From Muscardinus avellanarius (lineage: Eukaryota; Chordata; Mammalia; Rodentia; Gliridae), in assembly GCA_963383645.1 (NCBI GenBank), contig OY726560.1:68449023-68513022 (forward strand): DNA of 64,000 nt, read 5' to 3'. The notes under the pieces are model-generated. The model had not been told where the DNA came from, ran no database searches, and was given only the letters and a program-made list of their open reading frames with translations. The translations under genes were made by a program, and so were the position numbers. This document shows positions 34,926 to 45,644 of the stretch, piece by piece; position 1 is the first letter of the stretch, and each line of letters starts with the position of its first letter.

Positions 34926-35880
34926 CCACTCTGATAGGGGGCTAATATCCAGAATATACAAAGAGCTCAAAAGATTCTACACTAGCAAAACAAACAACCC
35001 AATCAAGAAATGGGCAACTGAAATGAATAGACATTTCACAAAAGAAGAGATACAAATGGTCAATAGAAACATGAAAAGATGTTCAACATCACTAGCCATC
35101 AGGGAGATGCAAATCAAAACTACATTGAGATTCCATCTAACCCCAATCAGAGTGGCAAGCATAAAGAAATCAAACAACAGTTATTGGCTAGGATGTGGGG
35201 AAAGAGGAACTCTTTTATACTGTTGGTGAGAGTACAAAGTAGTTCAGCCACTATGGAGATCAGTATGGAGATTCCTTAGAAAACTGTGAATAGATCCACC
35301 ATTTGATCTGGCTATACCACTCCTGGGTATCTTTCCAAAGGGGCTGAAATCAGAGAACTACATTAGCATATGCATACCCATGTTCATAGCAGCACAGTCT
35401 GTAATAGCCAAAATAGGGAACCAACCTAGATCTCCATCAACATATGAAAGGATTGAAAATTATGGGTAATACACACAATGTAATTCTATTCAGCTATAAA
35501 GAAGAATAAAATAATAACATTTGCAAGAAGAGGGAAGGAACTGGAGAACATTATGTTCAGTGAGATTAGTCAAGTACAGAAAGAGAAGGGACATATGTTT
35601 TCTCTAATATGCCCAAGCTAGGGAGTAGTGGTAATACCAGAGGGACTCCAGATGATGGAGGGGAAATCTCAGCAAAGCTTGAATGGAAGGATAGGAGAGG
35701 AAGAAAGCTGAGGTTGTTCAATGGAGGAGCTACATATGAATATGTGTAATAGCATAAATACAACATGATTAACCTGGACACTCTCTATTGGGAGGGGGGA
35801 AGGGAAATGGAAGGGGAAGGGCATGAAGCACAGTGTAAATGTATACCACTCTCAATATGTTCCATTAATAAAAAATAAAG
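34926..35880 (+). mobile_element. 5'-truncated L1 inserted inside a SINE
   Basis: Sense L1 from near the ORF2 C-terminus ('aagaaatgggcaactgaaat', 'tgttcaacatcactagccat') to the 3' UTR and 'ccattaataaaaaataaa' tail. It is flanked by ttaaaaaatagggctga (34909-34925) and ttaaaaaagtagggctga (35881-35898), a target duplication made of SINE sequence. Confidence 0.9.
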
Positions 35881-35956
35881 TTAAAAAAGTAGGGCTGAGG
35901 GTGCAGCTCAGAGGTAGAATGCCCCTGACTTCCATCCCCAATACCAGAAAAAAAAG
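35881..35956 (+). mobile_element. Composite SINE, 3' part
   Basis: 'gggctgagggtgcagctcag' and 'ttccatccccaataccag'; completes the SINE starting at 34772. Confidence 0.9.
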
Positions 35957-36087
35957 ACCACCTCTTATAATCCAGCCTCCCTAACTCTTGCATTTATACT
36001 ATTATTTTAAATTTAGTGAATAAATCTATCATTGATGTTGTTTAATGATGATGGCTCAATCATCATCTGGTTTTTATTGCATGGGCA

Positions 36088-36238
36088 ACAAAACAGTTAC
36101 TTACCACTTAATAATTGTATGAGTCCTGACAAGTTCTGTCAAAGAGTTTTTAGAACCTCAGTATGCCCATCTAAAACTAAATGCTACTTCACAGAGGCAT
36201 TGTCAAGGATAAAGTGATAAATCATACAATTAGAAAAT
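36088..36238 (+). mobile_element. MIR SINE
   Basis: 'gttacttaccacttaataat', 'agaacctcagtatgcccatc' and 'gaggcattgtcaaggataaa' match the MIR core and 3' half. It explains the splice-donor-like word at 36097-36104. Confidence 0.65.
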
Positions 36239-36324
36239 TTAAAAACCATTGATATTGAAGTTTTTAATGTTTAAAAGTGCTGTCAAATATGTGATATCAT
36301 TATTACTAGTATCATTTTTGTTGC

Positions 36325-36465
36325 TGAGAACTACTTTGGCTGTTCTGTTTGTTGTTGTTGTTCCGAATGAACTTAAGGACTGATTTTTCTATGTCTATAA
36401 GGAATGATCTTGGTAATCTAATGGGCACTGCATTGAATCTGTAGGTCAATTTTGGGAGTATAGCT
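36325..36465 (-). mobile_element. L1 5' segment, inverted
   Basis: 'actttggctgttctgtttg', 'tctataaggaatgatcttgg' and 'ttgaatctgtaggtcaattt' are antisense L1 ORF2. The segment directly abuts sense L1 at about 36466, as in twin-priming inversions. Confidence 0.7.
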
Positions 36466-36584
36466 ATTAAAGGCACAAGAAACTAAAAGGTGAATCAATA
36501 TGTCGGGTTGCATGAAACTGAAGAGTTTCTGTACAGCAAAGGAAACTGTCAGGAACCTCAATCAAAACTCAACAGAATGGGAGA

Positions 36585-36586
<2 letters not shown>

Positions 36587-36616
<30 letters not shown>
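36587..36616 (+). repeat. (T)30 tract inside sense L1
   Basis: Thirty uninterrupted T in place of the usual L1 words near 'gagaacatctttgccagc' (compare 62731-62748). Confidence 0.9.
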
Positions 36617-36619
<3 letters not shown>

Positions 36620-37169
36620 ACCTACACCTCCAATAGAGGACTAATACGTAGAATATAAAGAGAACTCAAGAAACTCAGCACTAAGAAAACAAATAACCCT
36701 ATCAAAAAATGGACAAGTGAAATAAATAGACATTTCACAAAGAAGAAATTCAAATGACCAATAAATGCATGAAAAATGTTCAACATCATTGGCAATCAGA
36801 GAGATGCAAATCAAAACTACTCTGAGATTTTACCTAACTCTAACTAGAATGGCAATCATTCAACACACAAACAACGACAGATGTTGGTGAGCATGTGGAG
36901 AAGAGGGAACTCTAAAACATTGTTGGTGGGATTGCAAATCAATGCAACCACTTTGGAAAACAGTATGGAGGATCCTCAGAAGAATGGGAATAAACATACC
37001 ATTTGATTCAGCAATACCACTTCTGGTTAGATAACCAATACAAAGGAAATCAAACTACCAAACTAATGCATGTGTATCTATGTTCATAGCTGCATAATTC
37101 ACCATTGCCAAACTATGGAACCAGACAAGATGTCCATTAACAGATGAATGGTTTAAAATCTGTGGGATA

Positions 37170-37373
37170 GCCGGGCATGGTGGCGCACACTTGTAAATCC
37201 CCATGCTTGGGAGGCGGAGACAGGAGGATCGCGCAGGTTTAAGCCAGCTGCACTGGCTTAAGAGACCCTGTTTCCAAAATAAAAAATACAAAATAGGTCT
37301 GGGAGTGTAGCCTGGAGAAGGGTTTCCAGAAACCCCAGTACCACCAAAAATAAATAAATAAATAAAATAAAAT
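37170..37373 (+). mobile_element. Composite SINE, 'gcttccagaaacccc' subfamily, in L1
   Basis: Head 'gccgggcatggtggcgcaca', end 'gtttccagaaaccccagtac', AAATA tail. 15-bp duplications with one mismatch: aaaatctgtgggata (37155-37169) and aaaatctgtaggata (37374-37388). Confidence 0.95.
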
Positions 37374-37984
37374 AAAATCTGTAGGATATGTACACAATGG
37401 AAATTTAATCAGCCATAAATAAAAAAACACAATTACATCATTTACAGGGAAATTCATGCAACTGGAGGACATTATGCTAAGTGAGATTAATCAGTCACAA
37501 AAAGAAGAAATCAGATGCTTTCCCTAATATATGAAAGCTAGGGCGAAATGGGTAACAGGAGGGACTCTAGACAAAGAAGGAGATCCTATAGAGGAGCAAA
37601 TAAGGTGACCTAATTGAGGGAATGGGAGGGGGGAAGAGAGAAACTCTCTAAAGCACATGATGTACTTAAAGAAACATATCAAAGTCAATCACTAAGCCAA
37701 GCATGGGAAGAAGGGATGGGGAGGGATTGGGGTGGGGATTGGGCAAAGGCTAACTGGGTGATGTGTACATGCACGTCTCCACAAGTCTTTATCCCATTAA
37801 GATATATGACTACAATGCGCAAATTAAAAAAAATTAAATATTTGATGCCCAAATGTTGAGGAAAGGGGAAAGAATTGCTGAGCTCCATGGTCACCATGGT
37901 TCTATTTGTTCCTAAGGTTTGACCATTTTATAATAAGGGAGAATGTAATCTTTCTTATTTCATGGTGAGTGATTATTACTACCT

Positions 37985-38240
37985 ACTTTAATTCATTCAG
38001 TAGACATGTATTATGGACCTACTATGTGTAGGCTTGCATCTAAGCATACAGAAATTTAAAAAAGGAAAAAAGTTAAAAAACTCTTGCTTTCCTAGACCTT
38101 ATATTATAGTTGCAGGAGGCAGACGATGAACAAAACAAAAAACTGCACAGTGTAGTGGAGGTGATATAGAAAAATTAGTAGAAATGCAAACTTTTAATAA
38201 AGGTCAGAGAAGCAGCAATGAGAAGGTGACATGATCATTA
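37985..38240 (+). mobile_element. Ancient mammalian repeat fragment
   Basis: 'ttcattcagtagacatgtat', 'gacctactatgtgtaggctt' and 'acaaaacaaaaaactgcaca' follow a widespread old mammalian repeat. The family is not assigned; it is probably the same type as at 51450-52920. Confidence 0.5.
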
Positions 38241-38342
38241 ATTTCATCAACAAATTTTTTATAAATTTATTATAAAATCTGTTGTAAAACATGGTGCCCA
38301 AATCCTATAATCCAATCCAAATAATGTTTCAAATAATGTCAT

Positions 38343-38740
38343 TTCATCACTGAGTGCTATGGGCTGTAGAGCATGGGCCTGGAATTCATATGTTAATGTC
38401 CTAGTCCCAGCATCTCAGAATGTGTTAAGAGTCTTAAAAGAGATAATGAAGTTACGTGTGGTATTAGGGCAGAGCCAAATCCAAGATCACTGGTGATACT
38501 GGTGAAATACCACTGACAATAGGAAGAGATTAGTACAGAGGCTAGTATGAAAGGAAGAAGATAAGGAGACACAGGGAGAAAACAGTCATCTACAAGGCGA
38601 GGAAAGAGGTCTCAGTAGAAACCAACCCTGCCAACATTTTATCTAGACCTTCTGCCTCCAGAATCGTGAGAGAATACACTTCTGTATTTTTCTCAAATGC
38701 ACATCAAATATGTGGCACTTTGTTATAGGCAACTAATACA
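38343..38740 (+). mobile_element. MLT/MaLR-like LTR remnant
   Basis: 'gaattcatatgttaatgtcc', 'gagacacagggagaaaacag', 'agaaaccaaccctgccaaca' and 'ggcaactaatacag' in the standard order of an old LTR-type repeat. Confidence 0.6.
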
Positions 38741-39378
38741 GAAAATACAGATGTATGATAAAAACACAGCTCAAAATTATGTTTAAGATAATGTAAGATT
38801 TCATTAGCCTGAATTTTATAGCAACTCAGAATTTTTACTAGACTATAGATTTAGAATTTATACAGAGATTTCAATTTTTTATATTTATTCTTTTAATTTG
38901 TTGTTTTCATTAGAAATAATAAATCAAGTGGTTTTCCCCCAATATACTTCATTAAAGATATATCAATGGAGTATAACAAAAATATATTTAAAAATAACAC
39001 AAGGATTTCACAAATAAAAATAGCATGCTTAAGTAATATGTAAATTCTCAGGATATACAAAACATTTTTATATTTGTATATTTCTCTCTATATAGTTAAA
39101 CTTACTGAGGTTTAAGATTTTAGCTCATTTTTTAGAATGGTCAAATGCTCAAGTATGAAGCAAATCCCAACAGAACTTAACCTTCTTATCTCAATCAAAT
39201 CTCCAATTGCTGAATGAACATAATACAGTTTGGCTATATGTTTTTAATAAAGTAGAGATTTACCAGAGCAAGCATTCAGTGTGTCTACCTAGAGAACATT
39301 GTATACGTTTTCAAATAGTCTTCAATTTGAAGAATGTTTGTTTCTTTCTCTTTTTGATTTTCCTATGATATACATTAG

Positions 39379-39382
<4 letters not shown>

Positions 39383-39434
<52 letters not shown>
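39383..39434. repeat. (AT)n microsatellite
   Basis: About 26 perfect AT units. It begins 23 nt into the predicted intron after the donor of the exon at 39463-39539. Confidence 0.95.
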
Positions 39435-39438
<4 letters not shown>

Positions 39439-39462
39439 ATAAGTAAATGAATATATACTTAC

Positions 39463-39539
39463 AGGTCCCGATAATTTAGATATTTTCTCAAATTCTTCAC
39501 CCTCTTCCATCAGTGCTTCTTTGGTCTCAGGTAAAGAAT
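39463..39539 (-). CDS. Candidate coding exon B (acidic Glu/Leu-rich)
   Basis: On the minus strand 77 nt end in a near-ideal donor (GGACCT/gtaagtat). The acceptor ('tttttgaaaatgaaaacag') is the weakest part. The exon begins with two bases that complete the codon left by exon A (44088-44173), then reads SLPETKEALMEEGEEFEKI and SKLSGP and stops in phase 0. The combined exon A+B frame is open with no stop. Strongly acidic (EEGEEFEK), it could form part of a coiled-coil or disordered segment. TKEAL echoes TEEAL in exon A. The gene is not recognised. Total coding seen is about 54 residues, so domain and localisation cannot be stated. Confidence 0.6.
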
Positions 39540-40540
39540 CTGTTTTCATTTTCAAAAATGAATAAATTATAGTTACAATATTGCTTATTAATCCTCTGAT
39601 ATATAAACCTATTAGTGAGAAGGATATTAAAATTACTATACTGGTTGTTGTAAGTCATAGTGTTTGTAAGTTAAAATAGAGTACAGAATGATATTTATTT
39701 GGCTTAAAGACAATTTAGGAAAATGGTAAGTATTTCTAATTTAGAAGGACACAATAAGGTCAGGAAAGTAAGGGTAAGGGCTTCAGTTGTCTTAGTTAAA
39801 CAAGTGTTTAATTAATAATTATAAATTACTAATTTATAATAAATTAATAAATAATTAATAAATTTAATTAATTATTTGAATGGGTTTGATAGAATATGCA
39901 CTATTAGTGAGCAAGTTGATAAATAATTACACAATTAATGAGCAGTTGATAAATCTGACTTGTTTTAGTTTGCATAATTAATTTATAATAAATTATAAAA
40001 TAACACTTGCCATATTTATCTAGTTGTTGGAACATATTTATACATAATTTCTTTTTTATATTTCATGATTTTTATGTTACCTTATTTGTTGTACTCATTA
40101 ACTGCTTACTCTTTTGGGGATACATAGCTTAAATATGAATTTGTGTTCTGCTTTTTATTTTTTTATTTTTATTTTTTTTGTTCTGCTTTTTAAATGGGAT
40201 GAAAATTTAAAGAGTTCATAGAAGTGCACATATTACTAAATGGTAGTAGAGTTTCCATTTTAATGTATCAAGCAAGAAGTTGTGATTATTTAGCTTAAGA
40301 GGGGTGAGAGCATAGTAATTTTCAAGCATGTGAATAAATGATGGCAACCCTTTTCATGTATCTGCTGAGTTGGCTTATAACAACATGAATTTCTATGCGT
40401 TACAAAGAATTCTGCAATCAGGATAGATGTATGTATAATTTCATCTATAAATGATATTGTCAGTTTCCCTAAATTGAATTTCAACTCTTTCCATAGAAAT
40501 AAAAACAAAAAACCAGTTTACAGAGCAATATTTTAAACTG
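39540..40540. other. AT-rich intron-like stretch with an inserted 101-bp duplicate
   Basis: Probable intron if exons A and B are real. It contains 39875-39975, which is nearly identical to 41700-41800, set inside aatttataataaatta repeats. Confidence 0.5.
39875..39975 (+). repeat. 101-bp duplicated segment, copy in AT-rich site
   Basis: By eye it differs from 41700-41800 at only two positions. Short direct repeats (aatttataataaatta) occur on both sides at about 39831-39846 and 39980-39995, suggesting that this is the inserted copy. Confidence 0.85.
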
Positions 40541-40544
40541 TTAA

Positions 40545-40797
40545 TTTTGGGGTTTGTTTTTGTTTTATACCTCCAAGCTATACCCACAGTCCTATTTTCT
40601 TTTCTTTTTCTTTCTTTCTTTCTTCCTTCCTTTCTTTCTTTCTTTCTATTTTTATTTATTTATTTATTTTTGTTTTGTTTTGTTTTAGTTTGAATCAGGG
40701 TCTCAGGGCCTAAGTTGCCAAGGCTATCTGGGAACCTATCTTCCTGTCTAGGCCTCTCAAGTAATGGAATTACAGATGTGTACCACTATACCTGGTA
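40545..40797 (-). mobile_element. Composite SINE with expanded (CTTT)n
   Basis: 'atacctccaagctataccca' then a pyrimidine microsatellite (about 40590-40650) and 'gaatcagggtctcagggcct', 'accactatacctggta'. The linker poly(T) between body and head has expanded to CTTT/TTTA units. Confidence 0.8.
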
Positions 40798-41180
40798 AAA
40801 CATTGGGGTTCAACATGGATTTCTTCTATCTATTAATATTAAGAGAGTCATATGATTCCTTAAAGAAGATTTTTCTTTAGATGCATATGCAAAGTGAGAC
40901 AAATCTTACTGTTGCATAAAAATGTGTACACCAGAAAGAAAATTAGAGCATGAAATCCTTCCAGCCCTAATGAACACTGAAGAATAAATAGGGAGGGAAC
41001 GGAAACATGGCACAATTCCATGATCATAGCTTTTGAATTCTGCAGCTCTCTTTATCCCTGAGGGTTCAAAATAACATTCAAGAAGAAAACTTAATAAATT
41101 TCAAAACACAGCATTTATGTAGATATAAGATAGATTTTATTATAGAATACAGAATGCCCTCCATAAAAAATTGACTTTGA

Positions 41181-41405
41181 GCGGGGCGTGGTGTTGCATG
41201 CTTGTAATCCCAGCATTAGGGAAGCAGTGACCAGAGGTTTGTTGTATGTTGTTTGCGAACAGCCTCAGCTACTTAGCAAAAGGCCCTTTGCAACTCAGTA
41301 AGACTCAGTTTCAAAAATAAAAAGACTGAAAAATAGGCCTGGTAGTGTAGCTCGGAGGTAGAATATCCCTTAGTTTCACGTCCAGAACCACAAACAAACA
41401 AATAA
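41181..41405 (+). mobile_element. Composite SINE
   Basis: Head 'gagcggggcgtggtgttgca', linker 'gactcagtttcaaaaataaa', body 'ggcctggtagtgtagctcgg', AAACAA tail. Confidence 0.9.
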
Positions 41406-41699
41406 AAAAAATTGACTTTGGAAAAAATATACATTCTCAAGTTATAGATAAATGTAAAATGTTGACTTTATACCCTTCTAAACATAGCATAGTCATTAAA
41501 AAGAAGTAAATCTTAGCTGATAAAAATCAGGATGTTCAAGGCCATGAGTTCAATCCTCAATAACTGCAAAAAGAATTTTTTTTTTTTGGTAAATGTTACT
41601 GAGTGTGTTATTTAACTTCGAAAGTTATTTAATTCCTACAATTCTCAGTAAGTATAGAAATACAATTGCTGAAGGATATGTATGTATAGATTTGATGGA

Positions 41700-41800
41700 T
41701 TTGAATGGTTTTGATAGAATATGCACTATTAGTGAGCAAATTGATAAATAATTACACAATTAATGAGCAGTTGATAAATCTGACTTGTTTTAGTTTGCAT
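41700..41800 (+). repeat. 101-bp duplicated segment, probable source copy
   Basis: Same length as 39875-39975, two differences, same orientation, 1.8 kb away. Its flanks are not the AT repeats that bracket the other copy. Confidence 0.85.
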
Positions 41801-42009
41801 TGAGCCTGACGAGTGTGGGAGAACACAAGAAACTCAAGATGCCATGTGAGAGGAACAAATACATATGAACCAATTTAAAATCACTCCTGAGAAAAATGAA
41901 ACACTGCTGTGGGCTGGGCAGCAGGGAGACTGCATGACCTTGGAACGGGGGATCTGAATAGGCAGAGGGAGGAACAAACTAATCAGGCTTGCTCCTCCTG
42001 CATGGGTTG

Positions 42010-42665
42010 TGAGGCTTATTTCTCTAAGATATTTACCTAGAAATGGAGTTTCTGGGTTTTAAATTCTATAAATGCTCAATGTTTTAAGATAATGGAAAAC
42101 TTTTAAAAATTGTTTATGCTTCACATATAGTGTGTGTTTCCTTCTTTCATCTATGTGGGCACCAGCACCTTTCTTAATTAATGCCAAACAAGTGGTTATA
42201 AAACAATATCTCATCAAGGTCTTAATTTGTTTTTTCTTAATTAGTAGAATAGGGAAGCATATTTTCATATGCTCATTGGACATTTGTATTTCTTCTTCTG
42301 TGAAATACCTACTTATATCCCTTGCTTATTTTTCTGTGAATTTGTTTTATCTTTCTCTATTAAATTACAGGCATTCTTAATAATCTCAATAATTAATCTT
42401 TGGTCATTATTTGTATTTGCAATGAGTATATTGCAAATACATTTTCCCCCATCTTATGGCTTCTGTCATCTACTGATGTCTTAGTTTTTTATAGATGAAT
42501 TTTTCATTCTTTCTTTGTAAAAGTTGTTAAATTTTTAATTAAAATTTTAATTAAAATTATTTTAATTGATAAATTAAAATTGCATTCATTGATGAGAGAC
42601 CATGGGATATTTTATATGTATATACATCATGTTACACTGATATCAGAGTGAACACATTTATCTCC
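42010..42665 (-). mobile_element. Old L1, antisense
   Basis: 'tcatatgctcattggacatt', 'atcccttgcttatttttctg' and 'gcaaatacattttcccccat' are typical antisense ancient L1. The paired open frames on both strands here are relics. Confidence 0.65.
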
Positions 42666-42671
42666 TCGAAC

Positions 42672-42886
42672 ATTCTTTTTTGTGTGTGTAGTACTGGGGT
42701 TTGAACCAGTGAGTAATTTTTACCTCTGAGCTACAACCCTGCCCTATTTATTCTGAAACAGAGTCTCACCGATTTTCTGAGGCCTTATTAAATTGCCGAG
42801 GCTGACCTTGAACACGAGATCTCCCTATTTCAGACTCACAAGCTCTGTAATTACCAGTGTATTATCACCACACCTGTCCTCTAAAG
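42672..42886 (-). mobile_element. Composite SINE, diverged
   Basis: 'gtactggggtttgaaccagt', 'gagctacaaccctgccctat' and 'aaattgccgaggctgacctt'. Confidence 0.8.
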
Positions 42887-43051
42887 TCTATTTCCAATTT
42901 TACCTTCTCCAAAGAGCATTTTCTAATCTTTTTTCCATTTGGCATGTGCCATTATGCCAAGCTCATCATTTTTTTATGGTGAAAATGCTCAAAATTCAAT
43001 TCTTTCTTCTAGTTTTTTGAAATTTACTGTTCTTTCCTTTATTCTTTCTTT

Positions 43052-43256
43052 TTTAGTACTGGGGATTTAATGCAGGGGTGTTCTACCTTTGGGGACGCCC
43101 CAACTCTATTTTAGTGTTCCTTTTGACACAGGACCTCACTTAGTTGCTGAGGCTCTCAGTAAATTGTTGAAGCTCACATCAAACCTATAATCCTTCCATC
43201 TCAGCCTCCCAAGTACTGTAATTCCAGTAATTACTGGAGTGCACCATCTTGTCCAT
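43052..43256 (-). mobile_element. Composite SINE, diverged
   Basis: 'tagtactggggatttaatgc', 'ccatctcagcctcccaagta' and 'actggagtgcaccatcttg'. Confidence 0.8.
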
Positions 43257-44080
43257 CTTGTTATATAAGATTGGAAATTCTTGTGTCTTAAGATGTTCTC
43301 TTTATCTAGTTATAAGGAAATATTTCCTATAGTTTCTCTTCTAACTATCCTGAGTATGTCCTGCCATAATAGAGTAGCATTACATGTACATATTTATATA
43401 CCAAGCAAACATTTTGAAATGTTCTGGCATTAACCATATGCTACATTACAGAGTTTGAATTGTTTCCTCATAGAAAATGAGTATGGACTAAATGCCTTTT
43501 TAAAAAAAAAACACTAAAGAGGAGTGAAGAAGTACATGAAAGGGGAAGAAGCTGTTATAGTAGATAAAGTATAGAAAAGTGTAGACCAGGTGCTATGAGG
43601 AAAAATATAGAAGAGAGATTCTCTGTTGACACTGATATGGCTCAACACAACTTAACCCAGAGTGAAGAGAGGTGTATGGTGCTTTCAAGATGAGACTGGC
43701 ACTCCTCCTCAGAAGACTGAATGGGTGAGGATGAGAGCAGAGAAGGCTTCAGGTTGCACCAGGCAGATAATGACTTCCATTTTCTATAGAGTAGGCAAAG
43801 TAGAGTTCCACAAAACTTTGAAATTAAGGAAATAATTTGAGGAGTAACCAACATAAAGTTGCTATTCCTCAGAATTCCCGCTTCTGGCTTCTTTTTTTTC
43901 CCCCTTTGCCCTTAACCTCTTGATATACAAACACAAAAGGGCATACTGGTGATGGCCAAGTCACTCAAAGTACAGGGATTTGGAATAAAGGAAGATATTT
44001 AATTCAGTTTCTTTTTTTATTTTTCTTTCCCTCTAATCATTAGGTACCACTAAAACTATGATAACTACTGTTGAAATGAA
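43257..44080. other. Unique intron-like stretch
   Basis: Between a SINE and exon A; no additional exon found. Confidence 0.45.
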
Positions 44081-44087
44081 AACTTAC

Positions 44088-44173
44088 CCAATGAATCTGG
44101 GATTACTTCATCTGGGGAATGAAGTAACTGTAAAGCTTCTTCTGTCCTTTCTGCCAGATTGTCTCCTTGAAGC
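44088..44173 (-). CDS. Candidate coding exon A (acidic Glu/Leu-rich)
   Basis: On the minus strand 86 nt lie between a good acceptor ('accatttttcattatttag') and a strong donor (TTGG/gtaagttt). The first base completes a codon from an unseen upstream exon (phase 2). The frame then reads [20 protein letters not shown] and DEVIPDSL, ending with one base. That base plus the two leading bases of 39463-39539 form an Asp codon, and the frame continues to the end of exon B. Stop-free phase matching over about 4.6 kb of intron is the main evidence. No repeat family covers it. The protein is unrecognised. The upstream exon should lie above 44173 or outside the window. Confidence 0.65.
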
Positions 44174-44599
44174 CTAAATAATGAAAAATGGTCATTCAAA
44201 CCTCTAATAATGTTGAGTTGTGAAACATAAATTATGCACTACAGGGACAAGACTGTGAGCTTCTAGACTCTAAGATCAGACACACATGTTCAAAATTAAA
44301 AATAAAGTTTACTAAAGCCACCTTAAGGTAAGTTTTCTACTTTTGTAGGCTCTAAGGGAAAGTTTTCTGTTTTTCCTTAGATACACAGCAAGATTGGTCT
44401 AAGTTCAATTTGCTATAGTTCTCAGCCTGACCAAAGAAACATTTATAAACAAATATTTCCACTGAAACTACAAAGGAAAGTTGAGTGGAAGAAAACCAAG
44501 AGTCTAACACAGTGTGCTCACCAAACTTCTGGGTCTTCCTAAGATTTTCATAGACACTGGGTCATCCTCAGAAGAAAAAGATTACATACGTATTTTCCC

Positions 44600-44662
44600 A
44601 ACCATGTATTTCTGAGCTTCTATATCCTCATCTACACAGGGGAAAAAGTGGACCAGCAAGAT
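44600..44662 (+). mobile_element. MIR fragment
   Basis: 'ttctgagcttctatatcctc' and 'atctacacaggggaaaaagt' match the MIR core ('ctcagtttcctcatctgtaa'). Confidence 0.5.
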
Positions 44663-45285
44663 CTGATTCAACTCTGGGTTTATATTTCGCTGGGAAACCA
44701 CATTATCAAAGGAAGTTAGAACTCAGCAATACACTTTGGAACTCTGTCCTAGATAAATACAGCTCTGCTAATGTTGGAGTACAGTACAACAAATAGTCCA
44801 GGGACTGGAAGTTTCCACCAGTTTCCTTACTTATCTCTTGTGTTTAGATAATGACAAGTGCCTTCATAGGAAAGTATTAATAAATGGATGACATATAACA
44901 TTAAACCTTGTTTAAAATACAATTCATAACTATACTGGGCTCAAATGTCATAATTCTCAGGCATTTTATATTTTTATGTGTTACCATGGAATCACATATT
45001 TGGCTTCTGACGTTTTAAAAGTCAGCCAAATGTGAATATATCTCTAGTTTGTGTAATCATAAATATTGTAAATTATAATTGCATTTTTATGTTTATAATA
45101 TTAAATTCTGCACATTTCTGTATATATTATATATTTAATCTCCATATTAGCTTGTATACATAAAACTATGTTTATTGTACTGTATGAGAGAATTTTTTTA
45201 TGGTTGTAACATGTTTTGGTTAGCTATATATTTTATACCTTACTTAGTTTTTCAAATTTTTATTTCGAGAAAGACTTTGTTTTAG
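44663..45285. other. Unique AT-rich stretch
   Basis: No exon seen. An imperfect stem lies around 45000-45032 (tttggct ... agccaaa). Confidence 0.4.
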
Positions 45286-45287
45286 AA

Positions 45288-45640
45288 TTCTATTGGTACA
45301 TTGTAATTATACATCATACTGAGATTCAAAATGATACATTCATATATGCATACAACATCTCTGTGTTTCCCTGAGCATCCCACCACACTAGCCTCTTCCT
45401 TCCATGTGGCCTCCAATCTTTTGCATCTATCTGCTCTCACTTAGCAGAATATTCTCTAGTTTTATTTTCATTCACATGATATAATTTTCATATTATTCTA
45501 TGGCTGAGTAAAACTCCATCTACACCAAGTTTTCTTTATCCATTCATCTATTGATGGATACCCAGGTTGGTTATATAACATGGCTATTGTGAATTGTGCT
45601 GCTATAAACATGAGTATGCATGTATTCTTATGAAATTACC
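45288..45640 (-). mobile_element. L1 3' end, antisense
   Basis: 'ctattggtacattgtaatta', 'cacttagcagaatattctct' and 'cattcatctattgatggata' are antisense L1 3' sequence. Confidence 0.85.
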
Positions 45641-45644
45641 ACTT

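Larger units (their letters stand above)
36466..37840 (+). mobile_element. L1 3' end with inverted 5' segment
   Basis: Sense L1 from 'aaaggcacaagaaactaaaa' through ORF2 3' sequence to the 3' UTR ('actaagccaagcatgggaag') and A-rich tail. A SINE interrupts it at 37170-37373 and a 30-base T run at 36587-36616. The 3' UTR is the same tail used by the composite half-L1 elements. Confidence 0.85.

Noticed and set aside
36097..36160. Donor-like gtaagtaac on the minus strand
   Set aside because: Falls within a recognisable MIR core.
39383..39434. AT repeat as CRISPR or satellite array
   Set aside because: A simple dinucleotide microsatellite; no spacer-repeat structure anywhere in the window.
44522..44566. 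Minus-strand exon-like segment (acceptor 'tttttcttctgag', donor gtgagc, open 45 nt)
   Set aside because: Its phase (0) does not fit the next exon at 44088-44173, which needs phase 2, and it abuts a MIR remnant. Probably a chance splice-like segment.
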